From: Sphingomonas echinoides ATCC 14820
GTDB lineage: Bacteria > Pseudomonadota > Alphaproteobacteria > Sphingomonadales > Sphingomonadaceae
NCBI RefSeq assembly: GCF_000241465.1
Contig: NZ_JH584235.1
Location: 2,376,527-2,440,526, forward strand
Direction: 5' to 3'
Length of the DNA stretch: 64,000 bases
Each line of letters starts with the position of its first letter. Position 1 is the stretch's first letter. Under the pieces are notes generated by a model. It was not told the DNA's origin. It searched no databases and saw nothing but the letters and a program-made list of their open reading frames with translations. Of this stretch, positions 9,521 to 18,955 are shown one piece after another. The position numbers and the translations under genes were made by a program.

Positions 9521-9532
9521 ATGCGATACGGT

Positions 9533-9982
9533 TTAGCGATAAAAGCCGCGGATCACGTCGATGACATACCCGCGCCGCGTATCGACCAGGATCACGTCGT
9601 CATAATGGCGGATCCACTGCTGGCCATAAGCCGGGCGACGCAGGTGATAGCGCCACGGATCGGCGATGATGTAGCGCGGCCCATAATAAGGCGCGCCGAT
9701 GCGCAGGCCGGGGCGGAAGGCGGTATAGCGGAACGGAGCTTCCCAGCGGCCGCGCGCATACCAATTCGGGTTGCGATCACGCCAGCCGCGCCAGTCATCG
9801 CGGCCCCACGCACGCTCCCGATCGCGTACGTCTTCCCGATACTCGTGGCGCGCGTCGCGAAGATCGCGCTGGTCGCGCCGGATGTCTTGCCGATCCCGGC
9901 GCAGCTCTTCGTTCGATTGGGCGCTGGCGGCAACGGGCACCAGGGTTGCGGCGAGCAACGCGGTGGCAATGAATTTGCGCAT
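9533..9982 (-). CDS. RcnB-like periplasmic protein
   Basis: A 149-residue exported protein. The signal peptide is MRKFIATALLAATLVPVAASA, then a charged Arg/Asp-rich segment (RRDRQDIRRDQRDLRDAR) and a C-terminal region with WYARGRWEAPFRY and YGQQWIRHYDDVILVD, ending in VIRGFYR. The layout and the W-RHYDDVILVD motif fit the RcnB family, named for a nickel/cobalt homeostasis protein. In sphingomonads many paralogues exist and a metal role is not established. The chosen ATG (9982) has GGAGGA 4 bases upstream. An ATG one codon earlier is possible. Confidence 0.75.
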   Translation of the reverse strand: MRKFIATALLAATLVPVAASAQSNEELRRDRQDIRRDQRDLRDARHEYREDVRDRERAWGRDDWRGWRDRNPNWYARGRWEAPFRYTAFRPGLRIGAPYYGPRYIIADPWRYHLRRPAYGQQWIRHYDDVILVDTRRGYVIDVIRGFYR

Positions 9983-10117
9983 CATATCCTCCATATCTGG
10001 CTCGACCGGATCAAAAGGTCGAGCCATGCAAAGGAATTTGGCAAAGGCGCCCTGAACGCTTTACGAACGCCAGTGACAGCGATCTGTCAGGGTTGTCGCA
10101 AAAGCGTATCGCCGCCG

Positions 10118-10612
10118 TTACGGCGTATCGCGGCCACCGGTGTTGTTGTTGCCGCCCTGACCGCCGCCGATCGCGCCGACCGTGCCGATATTGCCGAACA
10201 GTTCGTCGAAGAAGCTGCGCTTCTTGCCCAAGGTCGGCGTGGTCTTGCCCGATGGGCTGATCGACGCGACCTGCTCGGCCCCCGAGCGCCGCACCGCTGA
10301 CACGACACCGCGCGAATCGAAGCTGATGCGCAGCGTCACCTGATCGTGCACATGCGGATTGTTGTACGCGAAATTGCGGACATCGCGCGAAATATAATAC
10401 CAGTCGCCCTGGTTGAACTCGCTGGTGAAGGTCGGCTTGCCGAGCACCGCGAGCACCGATTGACGATTATCGGTGCCCGCCTGGACCGAATTCACCAGAT
10501 CGGAATCGATGACATAGCCCTGATGTCCCTTCAGCGGAACGCAGGCGCTGGCCCCGAACACACTGGTGGCGAGGGCGGCGGCCGTCATCAGGCGGACGGA
10601 CTTGGGGCTCAT
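10118..10612 (-). CDS. bamE: Outer membrane assembly lipoprotein BamE (SmpA/OmlA)
   Basis: This 164-residue product has an export signal ending at SVFGASAC, so it is probably lipidated on Cys24. It then has the SmpA/OmlA fold: GYVIDSDLVNSVQAGTDNRQ, VLAVLGKPTFTSEF and DWYYISRDVRNFAYNNP. BamE supports the BAM complex that inserts beta-barrel proteins in the outer membrane. The C-terminal tail is long, rich in glycine and asparagine, and probably disordered. GGAGAG precedes the ATG. It is divergent from the bc1 chaperone gene, a pairing that may share a promoter region at 10613-10675. Confidence 0.88.
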   Translation of the reverse strand: MSPKSVRLMTAAALATSVFGASACVPLKGHQGYVIDSDLVNSVQAGTDNRQSVLAVLGKPTFTSEFNQGDWYYISRDVRNFAYNNPHVHDQVTLRISFDSRGVVSAVRRSGAEQVASISPSGKTTPTLGKKRSFFDELFGNIGTVGAIGGGQGGNNNTGGRDTP

Positions 10613-10675
10613 CGACACTCTCCACAGGCACGCAAAGCTCCGAGACGCATTGCATCGCGGACAGGGAGCCTCAAT

Positions 10676-11230
10676 ATGCCGGGAAACGCGGCCAAACAAG
10701 GGCGCATGGGGAACAAGGTTTTGGGCTGGCTTACCAGATTGCTGGGCGGGGAGCGCGATACGGTCGCGCTGCGGCTGTATACTAGCGTGATCGAACGCGC
10801 CCGCGCGCCACATTGGTATGAGGCGGGCGGCGTGCCCGATACGCTCGACGGGCGCTTCGATATGGTGGCGGCGGTGCTGGCGCTGGTGCTGTTGCGGCTG
10901 GAGGGCGACGCCGGGTCCGCCGCCGTCAGCGCGCGCCTGACCGAGCGTTTCGTCACCGACATGGACGGGCAATTGCGCGAAAGCGGCATTGGCGACATTG
11001 GCGTTGGCAAGCATATCGGCAAGATGATGAGCATGCTCGGCGGGCGGCTGGGCGCGTATCGCGACGGGCTGGCGCTCGGGGATCTTGCGACGGCGCTGCA
11101 GCGCAACCTCTATCGCGGTATCGCCCCCACCCCAGCCGCGCTGGCGCATACCCAAGCCGCGCTGATCGCCTTTCGAGACGCGCTCGCGGCTACCCCCGCT
11201 GCTGCGGTGATTGCTGGAGACTTGCCATGA
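10676..11230 (+). CDS. Ubiquinol-cytochrome c chaperone (CBP3 family)
   Basis: This 184-residue soluble protein has the CBP3/UQCC1 pattern: LYTSVIERARAPHWYEAGGVPDTLDGRFDM near the N-terminus, then FVTDMDGQLRESGIGDIGVGKHIGKMM. The family helps fold and assemble cytochrome b of the bc1 complex. The ATG at 10676 follows GGGAG by about 7 bases. The gene overlaps the next one by 4 bases (ATGA), which indicates translational coupling to the YceD protein. Confidence 0.85.
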   Translation: MPGNAAKQGRMGNKVLGWLTRLLGGERDTVALRLYTSVIERARAPHWYEAGGVPDTLDGRFDMVAAVLALVLLRLEGDAGSAAVSARLTERFVTDMDGQLRESGIGDIGVGKHIGKMMSMLGGRLGAYRDGLALGDLATALQRNLYRGIAPTPAALAHTQAALIAFRDALAATPAAAVIAGDLP

Positions 11231-11754
11231 CGGCCCCCGAATTTTCGCGCCTGGAGCGAATCGATACGATTGGCGAGGGTGCCCGCAGCGTCTCGATCAC
11301 CGCCAATGCGGCCGAGCGTGGCGCGCTCGCCGAGCGTTTTGGTCTGCTCGCGGTCGATCGGCTGGAGGCCACCTTCCGCGTGCAGCGCGATGCGGCGGGC
11401 GTGGTGGCGCGCGGCGAAGTGCGCGCGGCGGTGGTGCAGGCGTGCTCGGTGACCGAGGAGCCGTTGCCCGTCACCGTCAGCGAAGACGTCGCCTTGCGCT
11501 TCGTCACCGAGCAGGAAGCCGCCGCCGAGGAGGAGATTGAACTCGACCTCGATGCGCTCGACACCATGCCTTATGATGGCGCGGCGATCGATCTGGGCGA
11601 AGCGGCGGCGGAGACGATGGCACTGGCGCTCGACCCGTTCCCGCGCGGGCCCAATGCGGCGGCGGCGCTGCGCGCGGCGGGGGTGATCAGCGAGGAAGAG
11701 GCCAAGCCAGCGGGAGCATTGGCCGGTTTGAAGGGGCTGCTGGCGAGGGATTAA
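11227..11754 (+). CDS. yceD: DUF177 / YceD family protein
   Basis: This 175-residue protein carries the DUF177 pattern: an N-terminal beta segment with RVQRDAAGVVARGEVRA, the VVQACSVTEEPLPV motif with a conserved cysteine, and an acidic stretch (EEEIELDLDALD). YceD-type proteins are linked to 23S rRNA accumulation and usually lie before rpmF. Here it is instead coupled to the bc1 chaperone, and no rpmF is present. Its TAA shares bases with the stop of the opposing SixA gene. Confidence 0.82.
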   Translation: MTAPEFSRLERIDTIGEGARSVSITANAAERGALAERFGLLAVDRLEATFRVQRDAAGVVARGEVRAAVVQACSVTEEPLPVTVSEDVALRFVTEQEAAAEEEIELDLDALDTMPYDGAAIDLGEAAAETMALALDPFPRGPNAAAALRAAGVISEEEAKPAGALAGLKGLLARD

Positions 11755-12299
11755 TCCTCTTCGGGCCCCAATGCCGGATCAAGATCGCGCGGACGCACGA
11801 AGCGCACCAGCCGCGCGCCGCCCGCCGCCAGATCGGCCCAGCTTCCTTCGAATGCGAGTTCGGCGATGGTCGCGGTCGGATATTTTGCCTCGAGCGCAAC
11901 GCGCGCGGGCTCGTCCGAATTCGGCACCAGCAGCATCGCCAGATCCTCCAGCCCGGGATTGTGGCCGACCAGCAGGACCCGCGCGCTATCCTCGGAAAAT
12001 TCGTGGACGATATCGAGCAGGGTCACCGCCGAGGCGAGGTAGATCCGCCGATCCCACTCGGGCGCAAGCGTCCGGCCATAGCCCGTTTCGACCTGCGCCA
12101 GCGTCTCCACCACACGGAGCGCGGGCGAGGCGATGATGTGATCGAACACCGCGCCACCACTGCGCAGATAGCCACCGATCAACGCGGCGGCGCGCTTGCC
12201 GCGCGCGTTGAGGGCGCGGTCGTAATCGCGGAGCGCAGGATCGTCCCACCCCGATTTGGCGTGGCGGAGCAACGTCAGCGTCTTGGTGCCGGCGGTCAT
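11751..12299 (-). CDS. SixA-type histidine phosphatase
   Basis: This 182-residue member of the histidine phosphatase superfamily has the RHAK motif LTLLRHAKSGWDD at the N-terminus (catalytic His13) and a second catalytic histidine in VLLVGHNPGLEDLA. Size and motifs match SixA, which dephosphorylates phosphohistidine on signalling or phosphotransfer proteins. The real substrate here is unknown. ATG with GGAG about 6 bases upstream. It runs tail to tail into yceD with a 4-base stop overlap. Confidence 0.85.
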   Translation of the reverse strand: MTAGTKTLTLLRHAKSGWDDPALRDYDRALNARGKRAAALIGGYLRSGGAVFDHIIASPALRVVETLAQVETGYGRTLAPEWDRRIYLASAVTLLDIVHEFSEDSARVLLVGHNPGLEDLAMLLVPNSDEPARVALEAKYPTATIAELAFEGSWADLAAGGARLVRFVRPRDLDPALGPEED

Positions 12300-12310
12300 G
12301 CGGATCTCCG

Positions 12311-15040
12311 TCAGGCGGTTTCGCGCGCCTCATGCCCCGTTTGCGCGGCGGAGGGAAGCGCTGCTGCACGCGCCACCGCTTCATCGAGCGTAACGCGGGT
12401 GATCGTCACGCCCGGCGGGAAGGCCGTCAGCAGTCGCGAGGGCATTGCTGCCGAGAGCAAGATGAACACGCCGTGATCGTCGGCGCGGCGAATCAAGCGT
12501 CCGAACGCCTGCGCCAGCCGTGCCCGCACGATGCGGTCATCATAGCCGCTGCCGCCGCCTGCCAGACGCCGCGCGGCGTGCAGCACGGTCGGCTTGGGCC
12601 AGGGCACCCCCTCCATCACCACCATCCGTAGCGACCGGCCCGGCACATCGACACCGTCCCGCAGCGCATCGGTGCCAAGCAACGAGGCCGCCGGATCATC
12701 CCGAAAAATATCGACCAATGTACCGGTATCGATCGGATCGACATGCTGGGCGTAGAGCGGCAATCCCTCGCGGGCGAGCCGGTCGGCGATGCGCGCATGG
12801 ACGCCGCGCAACCGCCGGATCGCGGTGAACAGCCCGAGCATTCCGCCGCCGCTCGCCACGCCGAGCCGCGCATAAGCATTGGCGAGCGCGCCCATGTCGC
12901 CGCGCTTCACATCGGTGACGATCAGCACTTCGGCTTGGCTCGCATAATCGAACGGCGACGCCGCCTCGAACCGGCTTGCGCCGCGCAGCAGATGCGTCGC
13001 CCCGGTGCGCGCCTCGGCCACATCCCAATCGCCGCCGCCGCGCAACGTCGCCGAGGTTACCAGCACGCCATGCGCGGGTTTCAGCACGGTTTCGGCAAAG
13101 GGCCGCGTCGGATCGAGCCAGTGGCGGTGCAGCCCGACATCATAATCGCGCCCCTCGACGCGATCGACCGCCATCCAGTCGACGAAATCGGGCGAGGCGG
13201 GGCCGCCAATCCGCGCGAGCAGCGACAGCCACGCCGCCACCGTCTCGGCGCGCCAGCCAAGCGAGGCGATCGCCCCTTCGATGCGCGCGCGCGCCGGGCC
13301 ATCCATCCAGTCGGGTGCTTCGTCGAGCACCGCCTCGAGTCGCCGCCCAAGCGCCACCAGCGGGCGCACCAACGCATCCAGCGCTTCCGCCGCCGGGCCA
13401 GCCGCCTCGATCAAGCCGGGATCGGGCTCGGCCAGCTCGGTCTCCAGGCCATAACCGGCATCGCCGCCCGGATCGCGCCCCGATTCGGCGCGGGCATAGG
13501 TGAGCCCGCGCACCGCCGCCAGCAGCGCCTCGATCGGCCCGAACGGCGCACCTTCGCCTAGGCGCTGCAACCAGCCATCGCTCGCCAGCGCCTGCGCCGC
13601 GTTCACTGCATCGGCGATCGCGCGCGCGCCGCCCTCGTCATAGCTCGCCACATCGGACAGCCGCGCCGCGAGCCCGCGCCGCCGCCCGCGCCCGCCCGAT
13701 TCGGGGCCGAGCACCCAACGCCTGAGCTCGATCGTCTCGGCACCGGTCAGCGCGGTCGAGAACATCGCGTCGGCGGCATCGAACAGATGATGCCCCTCGT
13801 CGAACACATAGCGCGTCGGGCGCGTATTCGATTCGCGCCCGCGCGCGGCATTGACCATCACCAGCGCATGGTTGGCGATGACCAGATCGGCATCGGCACT
13901 CGCGCGCGCTGCCTTTTCGATGAAGCATTTGCGGTAATGCGGACAACCGGCATAGACGCACTCGCCGCGCCGGTCGGTGAGCGCGGTCGCGCCGTTGCGG
14001 CGGAACAGCGTGGGTAACCAGCCCGGCAGATCCCCGCCGACCATATCGCCGTCCGCGCTATAAGCGGCCCAGCGCGCGACCAGGTGCGCGAGGATCGCGG
14101 CCCGCCCGGCGAAACCGCCTTGCAGCGCATCCTCCAGGTTCAACAGGCACAGGTAATTCTCGCGGCCCTTGCGCGTCACCACCTTCGCCCGGCGGGTTGT
14201 CGCATCGGGAAAGAGCCGCGCGCTTTCATGCCCCAATTGCCGCTGCAGCGCCTTGGTGAAGGTCGACACCCACACCGCGCCATCGGCCTTCTCGGCCCAG
14301 AGCGAAGCGGGCGCGAGATAACCGAGCGTCTTGCCGATGCCGGTGCCGGCTTCGGCAAGCACCATATTGGGCATCCCCGCCGCCATGCGCGGCCCAAACG
14401 CCTCGCGCGCCGCCTGCGCATAAGCCCGCTGACCTGGCCGTTGCTCGGCGGTGCTGCCGGTCAAGCGGGCGAGCCGCGCCTGCGTTTCGTCCGCTTCCAG
14501 CGTGACGGTGCGCGGCTGCGCGCGCGGCGCGCCCTCCGACCATTCGCCGAGCTTGGTGAACAGCCAGCGTTCGGCCGTCTGGGGCTTTTTCAAACGCTGG
14601 GTCAGCACCGGTGCCCAGGTCCAGCGCAGCCGAAACAGCGACTGCGCCGCCGTCCACGCGCCCTCGCGTTCGGGCCACTCGCCCTCGATCATGCCGAGCA
14701 ATGCCCCGGCGGCTGCGCGCAGGAAGGTCGCGACTTCCGCATCGGCCGCGGGCGGCGTCAGCCCGGTCACGCGCGCAAGCCCGCGCGGCGTCGGCACCAT
14801 GAAGCGCGCCGGGCACAGAAAGGCGAACAGTTCGAGCAGATCGAGCCCCGACAGATCCGCATAGCCCAGCCGCTGCCCGACCAAGGCGGCATTGAGCAGG
14901 ATCACCGGCGTATCGGCGGCAATCCGGATCGCCTCCCCCCGCCCGATCGGTCGCGTGCCGTCCTGATCCGAAATCCAGATACCGCTATGGCTGGCGTGCA
15001 GCGCCGGATAGGGCAGCGCAAGATCGGGGAGCGGCGACAT
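12311..15040 (-). CDS. DinG-type ATP-dependent DNA helicase
   Basis: This 909-residue superfamily 2 helicase has Walker A in AEAGTGIGKTLGYLAPA (residues 231-238), a DEAH-like box VFDEGHHLFDAAD (DEGH variant) and SATLRGGG. Late motifs include GTDALRDGVDVPGRSLR and QAFGRLIRRADDHG. Cysteines in YLCLLN, CVYAGCPHYRKC look like the Fe-S cluster of the XPD/DinG group. The first 180 residues form an extra domain with no catalytic motif I can name. The role is probably unwinding DNA or R-loops during repair. The ATG at 15040 has a weak ribosome site, and a TTG at 15076 would add 12 residues. Confidence 0.88.
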   Translation of the reverse strand: MSPLPDLALPYPALHASHSGIWISDQDGTRPIGRGEAIRIAADTPVILLNAALVGQRLGYADLSGLDLLELFAFLCPARFMVPTPRGLARVTGLTPPAADAEVATFLRAAAGALLGMIEGEWPEREGAWTAAQSLFRLRWTWAPVLTQRLKKPQTAERWLFTKLGEWSEGAPRAQPRTVTLEADETQARLARLTGSTAEQRPGQRAYAQAAREAFGPRMAAGMPNMVLAEAGTGIGKTLGYLAPASLWAEKADGAVWVSTFTKALQRQLGHESARLFPDATTRRAKVVTRKGRENYLCLLNLEDALQGGFAGRAAILAHLVARWAAYSADGDMVGGDLPGWLPTLFRRNGATALTDRRGECVYAGCPHYRKCFIEKAARASADADLVIANHALVMVNAARGRESNTRPTRYVFDEGHHLFDAADAMFSTALTGAETIELRRWVLGPESGGRGRRRGLAARLSDVASYDEGGARAIADAVNAAQALASDGWLQRLGEGAPFGPIEALLAAVRGLTYARAESGRDPGGDAGYGLETELAEPDPGLIEAAGPAAEALDALVRPLVALGRRLEAVLDEAPDWMDGPARARIEGAIASLGWRAETVAAWLSLLARIGGPASPDFVDWMAVDRVEGRDYDVGLHRHWLDPTRPFAETVLKPAHGVLVTSATLRGGGDWDVAEARTGATHLLRGASRFEAASPFDYASQAEVLIVTDVKRGDMGALANAYARLGVASGGGMLGLFTAIRRLRGVHARIADRLAREGLPLYAQHVDPIDTGTLVDIFRDDPAASLLGTDALRDGVDVPGRSLRMVVMEGVPWPKPTVLHAARRLAGGGSGYDDRIVRARLAQAFGRLIRRADDHGVFILLSAAMPSRLLTAFPPGVTITRVTLDEAVARAAALPSAAQTGHEARETA

Positions 15041-15153
15041 CGCGCCGACAGTGCGCGAGCCGGAACGAAAGGGCAACCTTCAACCGCCCCTTGCGGCACA
15101 TACCGCCCGATGGAGGTTGTGCCGCGCCGCACCCATGCGCTACGCCCCCGCTT

Positions 15154-16773
15154 ATGACCGACGTTTTCCGCACCGCCGCCCTCGATTCCAAAGCCTGGCC
15201 GTATGAGGAAGCGCGCAAACTGCTGAAACGCTATCCCGAGGGCAAGCCGGGTGGCGCACCGATCATCTTCGAGACCGGCTATGGCCCGTCGGGTCTGCCG
15301 CATATCGGCACGTTCAACGAAGTGCTGCGCACGACGATGGTGCGTCACGCCTTCCAGACGCTGACCGATGCGCCGACGCGGTTGATCGAGTTCAGCGACG
15401 ATATGGATGGCCTGCGCAAGGTCCCCGACAACGTGCCCAACCAGGCGATGCTGACCGAAAACCTCGGCAAGCCGCTCAGCCGCATTCCCGATCCGTTCGA
15501 GAAGTTCGAAAGCTTCGCCGCCCACAACAACGCCATGCTGCGCGACTTCCTCGATCGCTTCGGCTTCGAATACGAATTCATCTCCTCCGCCTCGCAATAT
15601 GAAGCGGGCGTGTTTGACGATGCGCTGAAGGGCGTGCTGCGCCACTATCAGGCGATCATGGGCGTGATGCTGCCGACGCTGCGCAAGGAGCGCGCCGCGA
15701 CCTATTCGCCGATCCTGCCGATCAGCCCCAAGACCGGGATCGTGCTGCAAGTCCCGGTCGAGGTCGTGAATGTCGAAGAGGGCACGATCCGCTTCACCGA
15801 CAGCGATGGCGAAGTGCTGGTGCAATCGGTGCTGGGGGGGCAGGCCAAGCTGCAATGGAAGGTCGATTGGGCGATGCGCTGGGTCGCGCTTGGCGTCGAT
15901 TATGAGATGTACGGCAAGGACCTGATCGACAGCGGCGTGCAGTCGGGCAAGATCGCGCGCGTGCTCGGCGGTCGCCCGCCCGAGGGGCTGATCTACGAGA
16001 TGTTCCTCGACGAAAAGGGCGAGAAGATCTCCAAGTCCAAGGGCAATGGCCTGACGCTGGAGCAGTGGCTCGATTACGGCACGCAGGAAAGCCTGGCCTT
16101 CTTCGCCTATCGCGAGCCGAAAAAGGCCAAGCAGCTGCACATCGGCGTCATTCCGCGCGCGGTGGACGACTATTTCCAGTTCCGCGAAAGTTGGTGGAAT
16201 CAGCCTGTCGAGCAAAAATTGGGAAATCCAGTCCATCACATTCACGCTGGGGATGTGCCTGCCGGACAACCGCCTGTGACCTTCGGTTTGCTTTTGAATT
16301 TGGTCGGTGTGCTTGGCCCGCATGCTACCCGACAGCAGGTACTAAATTACCTAGGAAAGTACTTTGGAGAATCTTTGGAAGAAGCCATTTCTAGAGATAG
16401 GCTCGTCGTTTCAAAGGGTATGTCTTACGTAGAAGACGAGTTAACAAGACTCGTTGATCATGCGCTCGCCTATAACCGCGATTACGTCGCGCCGACGCTC
16501 CAGCGCCGCAAGCCGGAGGGGATCGAGGTGGCCGCGCTCGAACGGCTCGATCGCGAGCTCGCCGCCGCGCCCGCCGATGCCTCGGCGGTCGATTTGCAGA
16601 ACATCGTCTATGCGATCGGCAATGAAGGCGGGTTCGATCCGCTGCGGGCGTGGTTCGGGGCGCTGTACGAAACGCTGCTCGGCTCCGCCCAAGGCCCGCG
16701 CATGGGCAGCTTCATCGCGCTGTACGGCATCGACAACACCCGCACGCTGATCGCGGAAGCGCTGGCGGACTGA
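15154..16773 (+). CDS. lysS: Class I lysyl-tRNA synthetase
   Basis: Charges tRNA-Lys. The 539-residue enzyme is of the class I type found in archaea and many alphaproteobacteria, not the usual bacterial class II. The HIGH equivalent is PHIGT (residues 50-53) and the KMSKS equivalent is KISKS (291-295). A SGGxxHxGT-like GPSGLPHIGT loop is also visible. Residues about 350-436 are encoded by a stretch of roughly 48% GC with codons rare elsewhere in this window (TTA, CTA, AGA, AGG), against 67-73% in flanking lines. The frame stays open, so the enzyme is probably functional. The shikimate dehydrogenase-like gene follows after 14 bases. Confidence 0.93.
   Translation: MTDVFRTAALDSKAWPYEEARKLLKRYPEGKPGGAPIIFETGYGPSGLPHIGTFNEVLRTTMVRHAFQTLTDAPTRLIEFSDDMDGLRKVPDNVPNQAMLTENLGKPLSRIPDPFEKFESFAAHNNAMLRDFLDRFGFEYEFISSASQYEAGVFDDALKGVLRHYQAIMGVMLPTLRKERAATYSPILPISPKTGIVLQVPVEVVNVEEGTIRFTDSDGEVLVQSVLGGQAKLQWKVDWAMRWVALGVDYEMYGKDLIDSGVQSGKIARVLGGRPPEGLIYEMFLDEKGEKISKSKGNGLTLEQWLDYGTQESLAFFAYREPKKAKQLHIGVIPRAVDDYFQFRESWWNQPVEQKLGNPVHHIHAGDVPAGQPPVTFGLLLNLVGVLGPHATRQQVLNYLGKYFGESLEEAISRDRLVVSKGMSYVEDELTRLVDHALAYNRDYVAPTLQRRKPEGIEVAALERLDRELAAAPADASAVDLQNIVYAIGNEGGFDPLRAWFGALYETLLGSAQGPRMGSFIALYGIDNTRTLIAEALAD
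16201..16460 (+). other. Low-GC, atypical-codon segment inside lysS
   Basis: By hand count 125 of 260 bases are G or C (48%), and only 25 of 60 between 16321 and 16380. The line at 15961 gives 40 of 60 and the line at 16501 gives 44 of 60. Codons include CTA GGA, TCT AGA GAT AGG and TTA ACA AGA. It covers part of the helical anticodon-binding region and keeps the frame. Confidence 0.8.
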
Positions 16774-16787
16774 GGAGGACGCCGCCC

Positions 16788-17609
16788 ATGCCCACCAAAC
16801 CGCTGATCGGGCGCGAGACGCGGCTGTGCATGTCGCTATCGGCACGCCCGGGCAATTTCGGGACGCGCTTCCACAACCGGCTCTATGAGCTGCTCGGGCT
16901 CGATTTCGTCTACAAGGCGTTTTCGACGCGCGATCTGGAGGGCGCGGTGCGCGGCATTCGCGCGCTCGCCATTCGCGGGTGCGCGATCTCGATGCCGTTC
17001 AAGGAAGCGGTGATCCCGCTGCTCGACGGAATCGCCCCCTCCGCCGCCGCGATCGACAGCGTCAATACCATCGTCAACGATGAGGGCACGCTGACCGGGC
17101 ACAATACCGATTATGCGGCGGTGGTGCGGCTGATCGCCGATATCGACCCCGCGACGCCGTTCGTGCTGCGCGGATCGGGCGGCATGGCCAAGGCGGTGGT
17201 CGCGGCACTCTGCAATAGCGGGTTTCGCGACGGCACGATCGTCGCGCGCAACGCCGAGCAGGGACAGGCGTTGGCGACGCGCTACGGCTTTCGCTGGCAG
17301 GCCGATCTTGGCGCGGCGGGTGCGCCGTTGCTGATCAACGTCACGCCGATCGGCATGGCGGGCGGCGACGCCGACGCGCTCGCCTTTCCCGAGGCGATGA
17401 TCGCGGCGAGCCAAATCGTCATCGACGTGGTGCAATATCCGCCGGAAACACGGCTGCTGCGCGCCGCGCAAATGGCCGGCAAGCGGATCATCACCGGCAC
17501 CGAAATCGCGACCTTGCAGGCGCTCGACCAGTTCGTGCTCTATACCGGCGTCACCCCCAGCGACGCCCAAGTCGCCGACGCCGCCGCCTTTGCCCGCGCG
17601 GCGGGGTAA
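16788..17609 (+). CDS. Shikimate dehydrogenase-like protein (SdhL / HI0607 type)
   Basis: This 273-residue protein has the two-domain AroE fold, but its signature is that of the SdhL group typified by Haemophilus HI0607: LCMSLSARPGNFGTRFHN, RGCAISMPFKEAV (catalytic-type lysine), SVNTIVNDEGTLTGHNTDY (conserved aspartate), GSGGMAKAVVAAL and NVTPIGMAGG. HI0607 has very low shikimate dehydrogenase activity, so the true substrate may differ from shikimate. GAGGAGG lies about 9 bases before the ATG. Transcription is probably shared with lysS. Whether the genome has a canonical aroE elsewhere cannot be seen here. Confidence 0.82.
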   Translation: MPTKPLIGRETRLCMSLSARPGNFGTRFHNRLYELLGLDFVYKAFSTRDLEGAVRGIRALAIRGCAISMPFKEAVIPLLDGIAPSAAAIDSVNTIVNDEGTLTGHNTDYAAVVRLIADIDPATPFVLRGSGGMAKAVVAALCNSGFRDGTIVARNAEQGQALATRYGFRWQADLGAAGAPLLINVTPIGMAGGDADALAFPEAMIAASQIVIDVVQYPPETRLLRAAQMAGKRIITGTEIATLQALDQFVLYTGVTPSDAQVADAAAFARAAG

Positions 17610-17668
17610 AACCCCCGAACGGCTCCGGTTTCGGTTCCCCGCAGCGCCCCGTGCCGCTAGGCTGCGGC

Positions 17669-18892
17669 ATGACCAATTCCAGCACATCGCGCCGCGTAGC
17701 GCGGAACATCCGTTCGGCGCTCCGCACCTTCCTCGCCCAGGAAGCGGCAGGCGGCATGGTGTTGATGGCGGCGGCGGCGTTCGCGCTGATCTTCGCCAAT
17801 TCGGAGCTCGCGCACGCGTATTTCGCCTTCCTGCACCATGAGACGGGGCCGGTACTCGCTCCTGCCATCGGGCCGATGACAGTGCATTTGTGGATCAATG
17901 ACGGCCTGATGGCGGTGTTCTTCCTGCTGGTTGGCCTCGAGATCAAACGCGAGCTGGTCGACGGGCAATTGGCGAGCCCCGCGCGGCGGCGCTTGCCGAT
18001 CATCGCGGCGGGCGCGGGGATGGCGATGCCGGCCTTGGTGTTTCTCGCCATTACCGGCGGTGCCCCTGCGCTTAGCCCCGGCTGGGCGATTCCGGCGGCC
18101 ACCGACATCGCCTTTGCGATTGGCGTGCTGGCGCTGCTCGGCAAGCGCGTCAGCCCGGCGCTGAAGCTGTTCCTCACCACCGTGGCGATCGTCGACGATT
18201 GCGGCGCGGTGGCGATCATCGCGCTTGTCTATAGCCACGGTATCGACTGGATCGCGCTGGCGGGCGCGGCGGGTACGGTGCTGATCCTGTTCACGCTCAA
18301 CCGGCGCGGGGTGGTGGCCTTGTGGCCCTATCTGCTCGGCTTTGTCGGCCTGTGGTGGCTGGTGCTGCTGTCGGGCGTGCACGCCACCGTCGCGGGCGTG
18401 ATCACCGCCGCGCTGATCCCGGTCGCCACCTCACCCGGCGCGCCCGATGCCGCGCATTCGCCGCTCCACCGGCTCGAACATGCGCTGTCGCCGTGGGTGG
18501 CGTTCGGCATCGTGCCGCTGTTCGCCTTTGCCAATGCGGGGGTGTCGCTGCTGGGCGTATCCGCCGCAACGCTGGGCGATCCGCTGGTGCTGGGCATTGC
18601 GGGAGGTCTGTTCCTCGGCAAGCAAGCCGGGATCGTCGGCGGTGTGGCCATCGCCGAGCGTCTCGGGATCGCCAAGCGCCCCAAGGGGATGCGCTGGATG
18701 CAGCTTTACGGAGTCGGCCTGCTCGCCGGAATCGGTTTCACGATGAGCCTGTTCATCGGCGGCCTGGCTTTTCCGGGCGACGCGCAGGTGCAGGATTCGG
18801 TCAAGATCGGCGTGCTCGGCGGATCGATCCTGTCGGCGATCGCAGGCTATATTGTGCTGCGCTACATCGCGCCACGCACGAAGGCCGCCTGA
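17669..18892 (+). CDS. nhaA: Na+/H+ antiporter NhaA
   Basis: Inner-membrane antiporter of 407 residues that expels sodium in exchange for protons. The family landmarks are in place: [40 protein letters not shown] (Asp146), and [14 protein letters not shown] with the ion-binding pair Asp176-Asp177. The C-terminal [15 protein letters not shown] is also typical. The ATG at 17669 was preferred over an upstream GTG because it matches the usual family N-terminus. A strong hairpin follows the stop. Confidence 0.95.
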   Translation: MTNSSTSRRVARNIRSALRTFLAQEAAGGMVLMAAAAFALIFANSELAHAYFAFLHHETGPVLAPAIGPMTVHLWINDGLMAVFFLLVGLEIKRELVDGQLASPARRRLPIIAAGAGMAMPALVFLAITGGAPALSPGWAIPAATDIAFAIGVLALLGKRVSPALKLFLTTVAIVDDCGAVAIIALVYSHGIDWIALAGAAGTVLILFTLNRRGVVALWPYLLGFVGLWWLVLLSGVHATVAGVITAALIPVATSPGAPDAAHSPLHRLEHALSPWVAFGIVPLFAFANAGVSLLGVSAATLGDPLVLGIAGGLFLGKQAGIVGGVAIAERLGIAKRPKGMRWMQLYGVGLLAGIGFTMSLFIGGLAFPGDAQVQDSVKIGVLGGSILSAIAGYIVLRYIAPRTKAA

Positions 18893-18904
18893 TCCCTCCA
18901 AACG

Positions 18905-18936
18905 AAGACGGGCGCTCCGTGTGGAGCGCCCGTCTT
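18905..18936. terminator. Bidirectional terminator between nhaA and etfA
   Basis: A perfect 14-base stem (18905-18918 with 18923-18936) has a 4-base GTGT loop and begins 12 bases after the nhaA stop. AA and TTT flanks make it usable from both sides. It serves nhaA on the plus strand and etfBA on the minus strand. Confidence 0.9.
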
Positions 18937-18955
18937 TGTTTCGACATGCGGACAA

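Noticed and set aside
14902-16323. 473-codon minus-strand frame over lysS
   Set aside because: It is antisense to a well-supported synthetase and has no recognisable motif.
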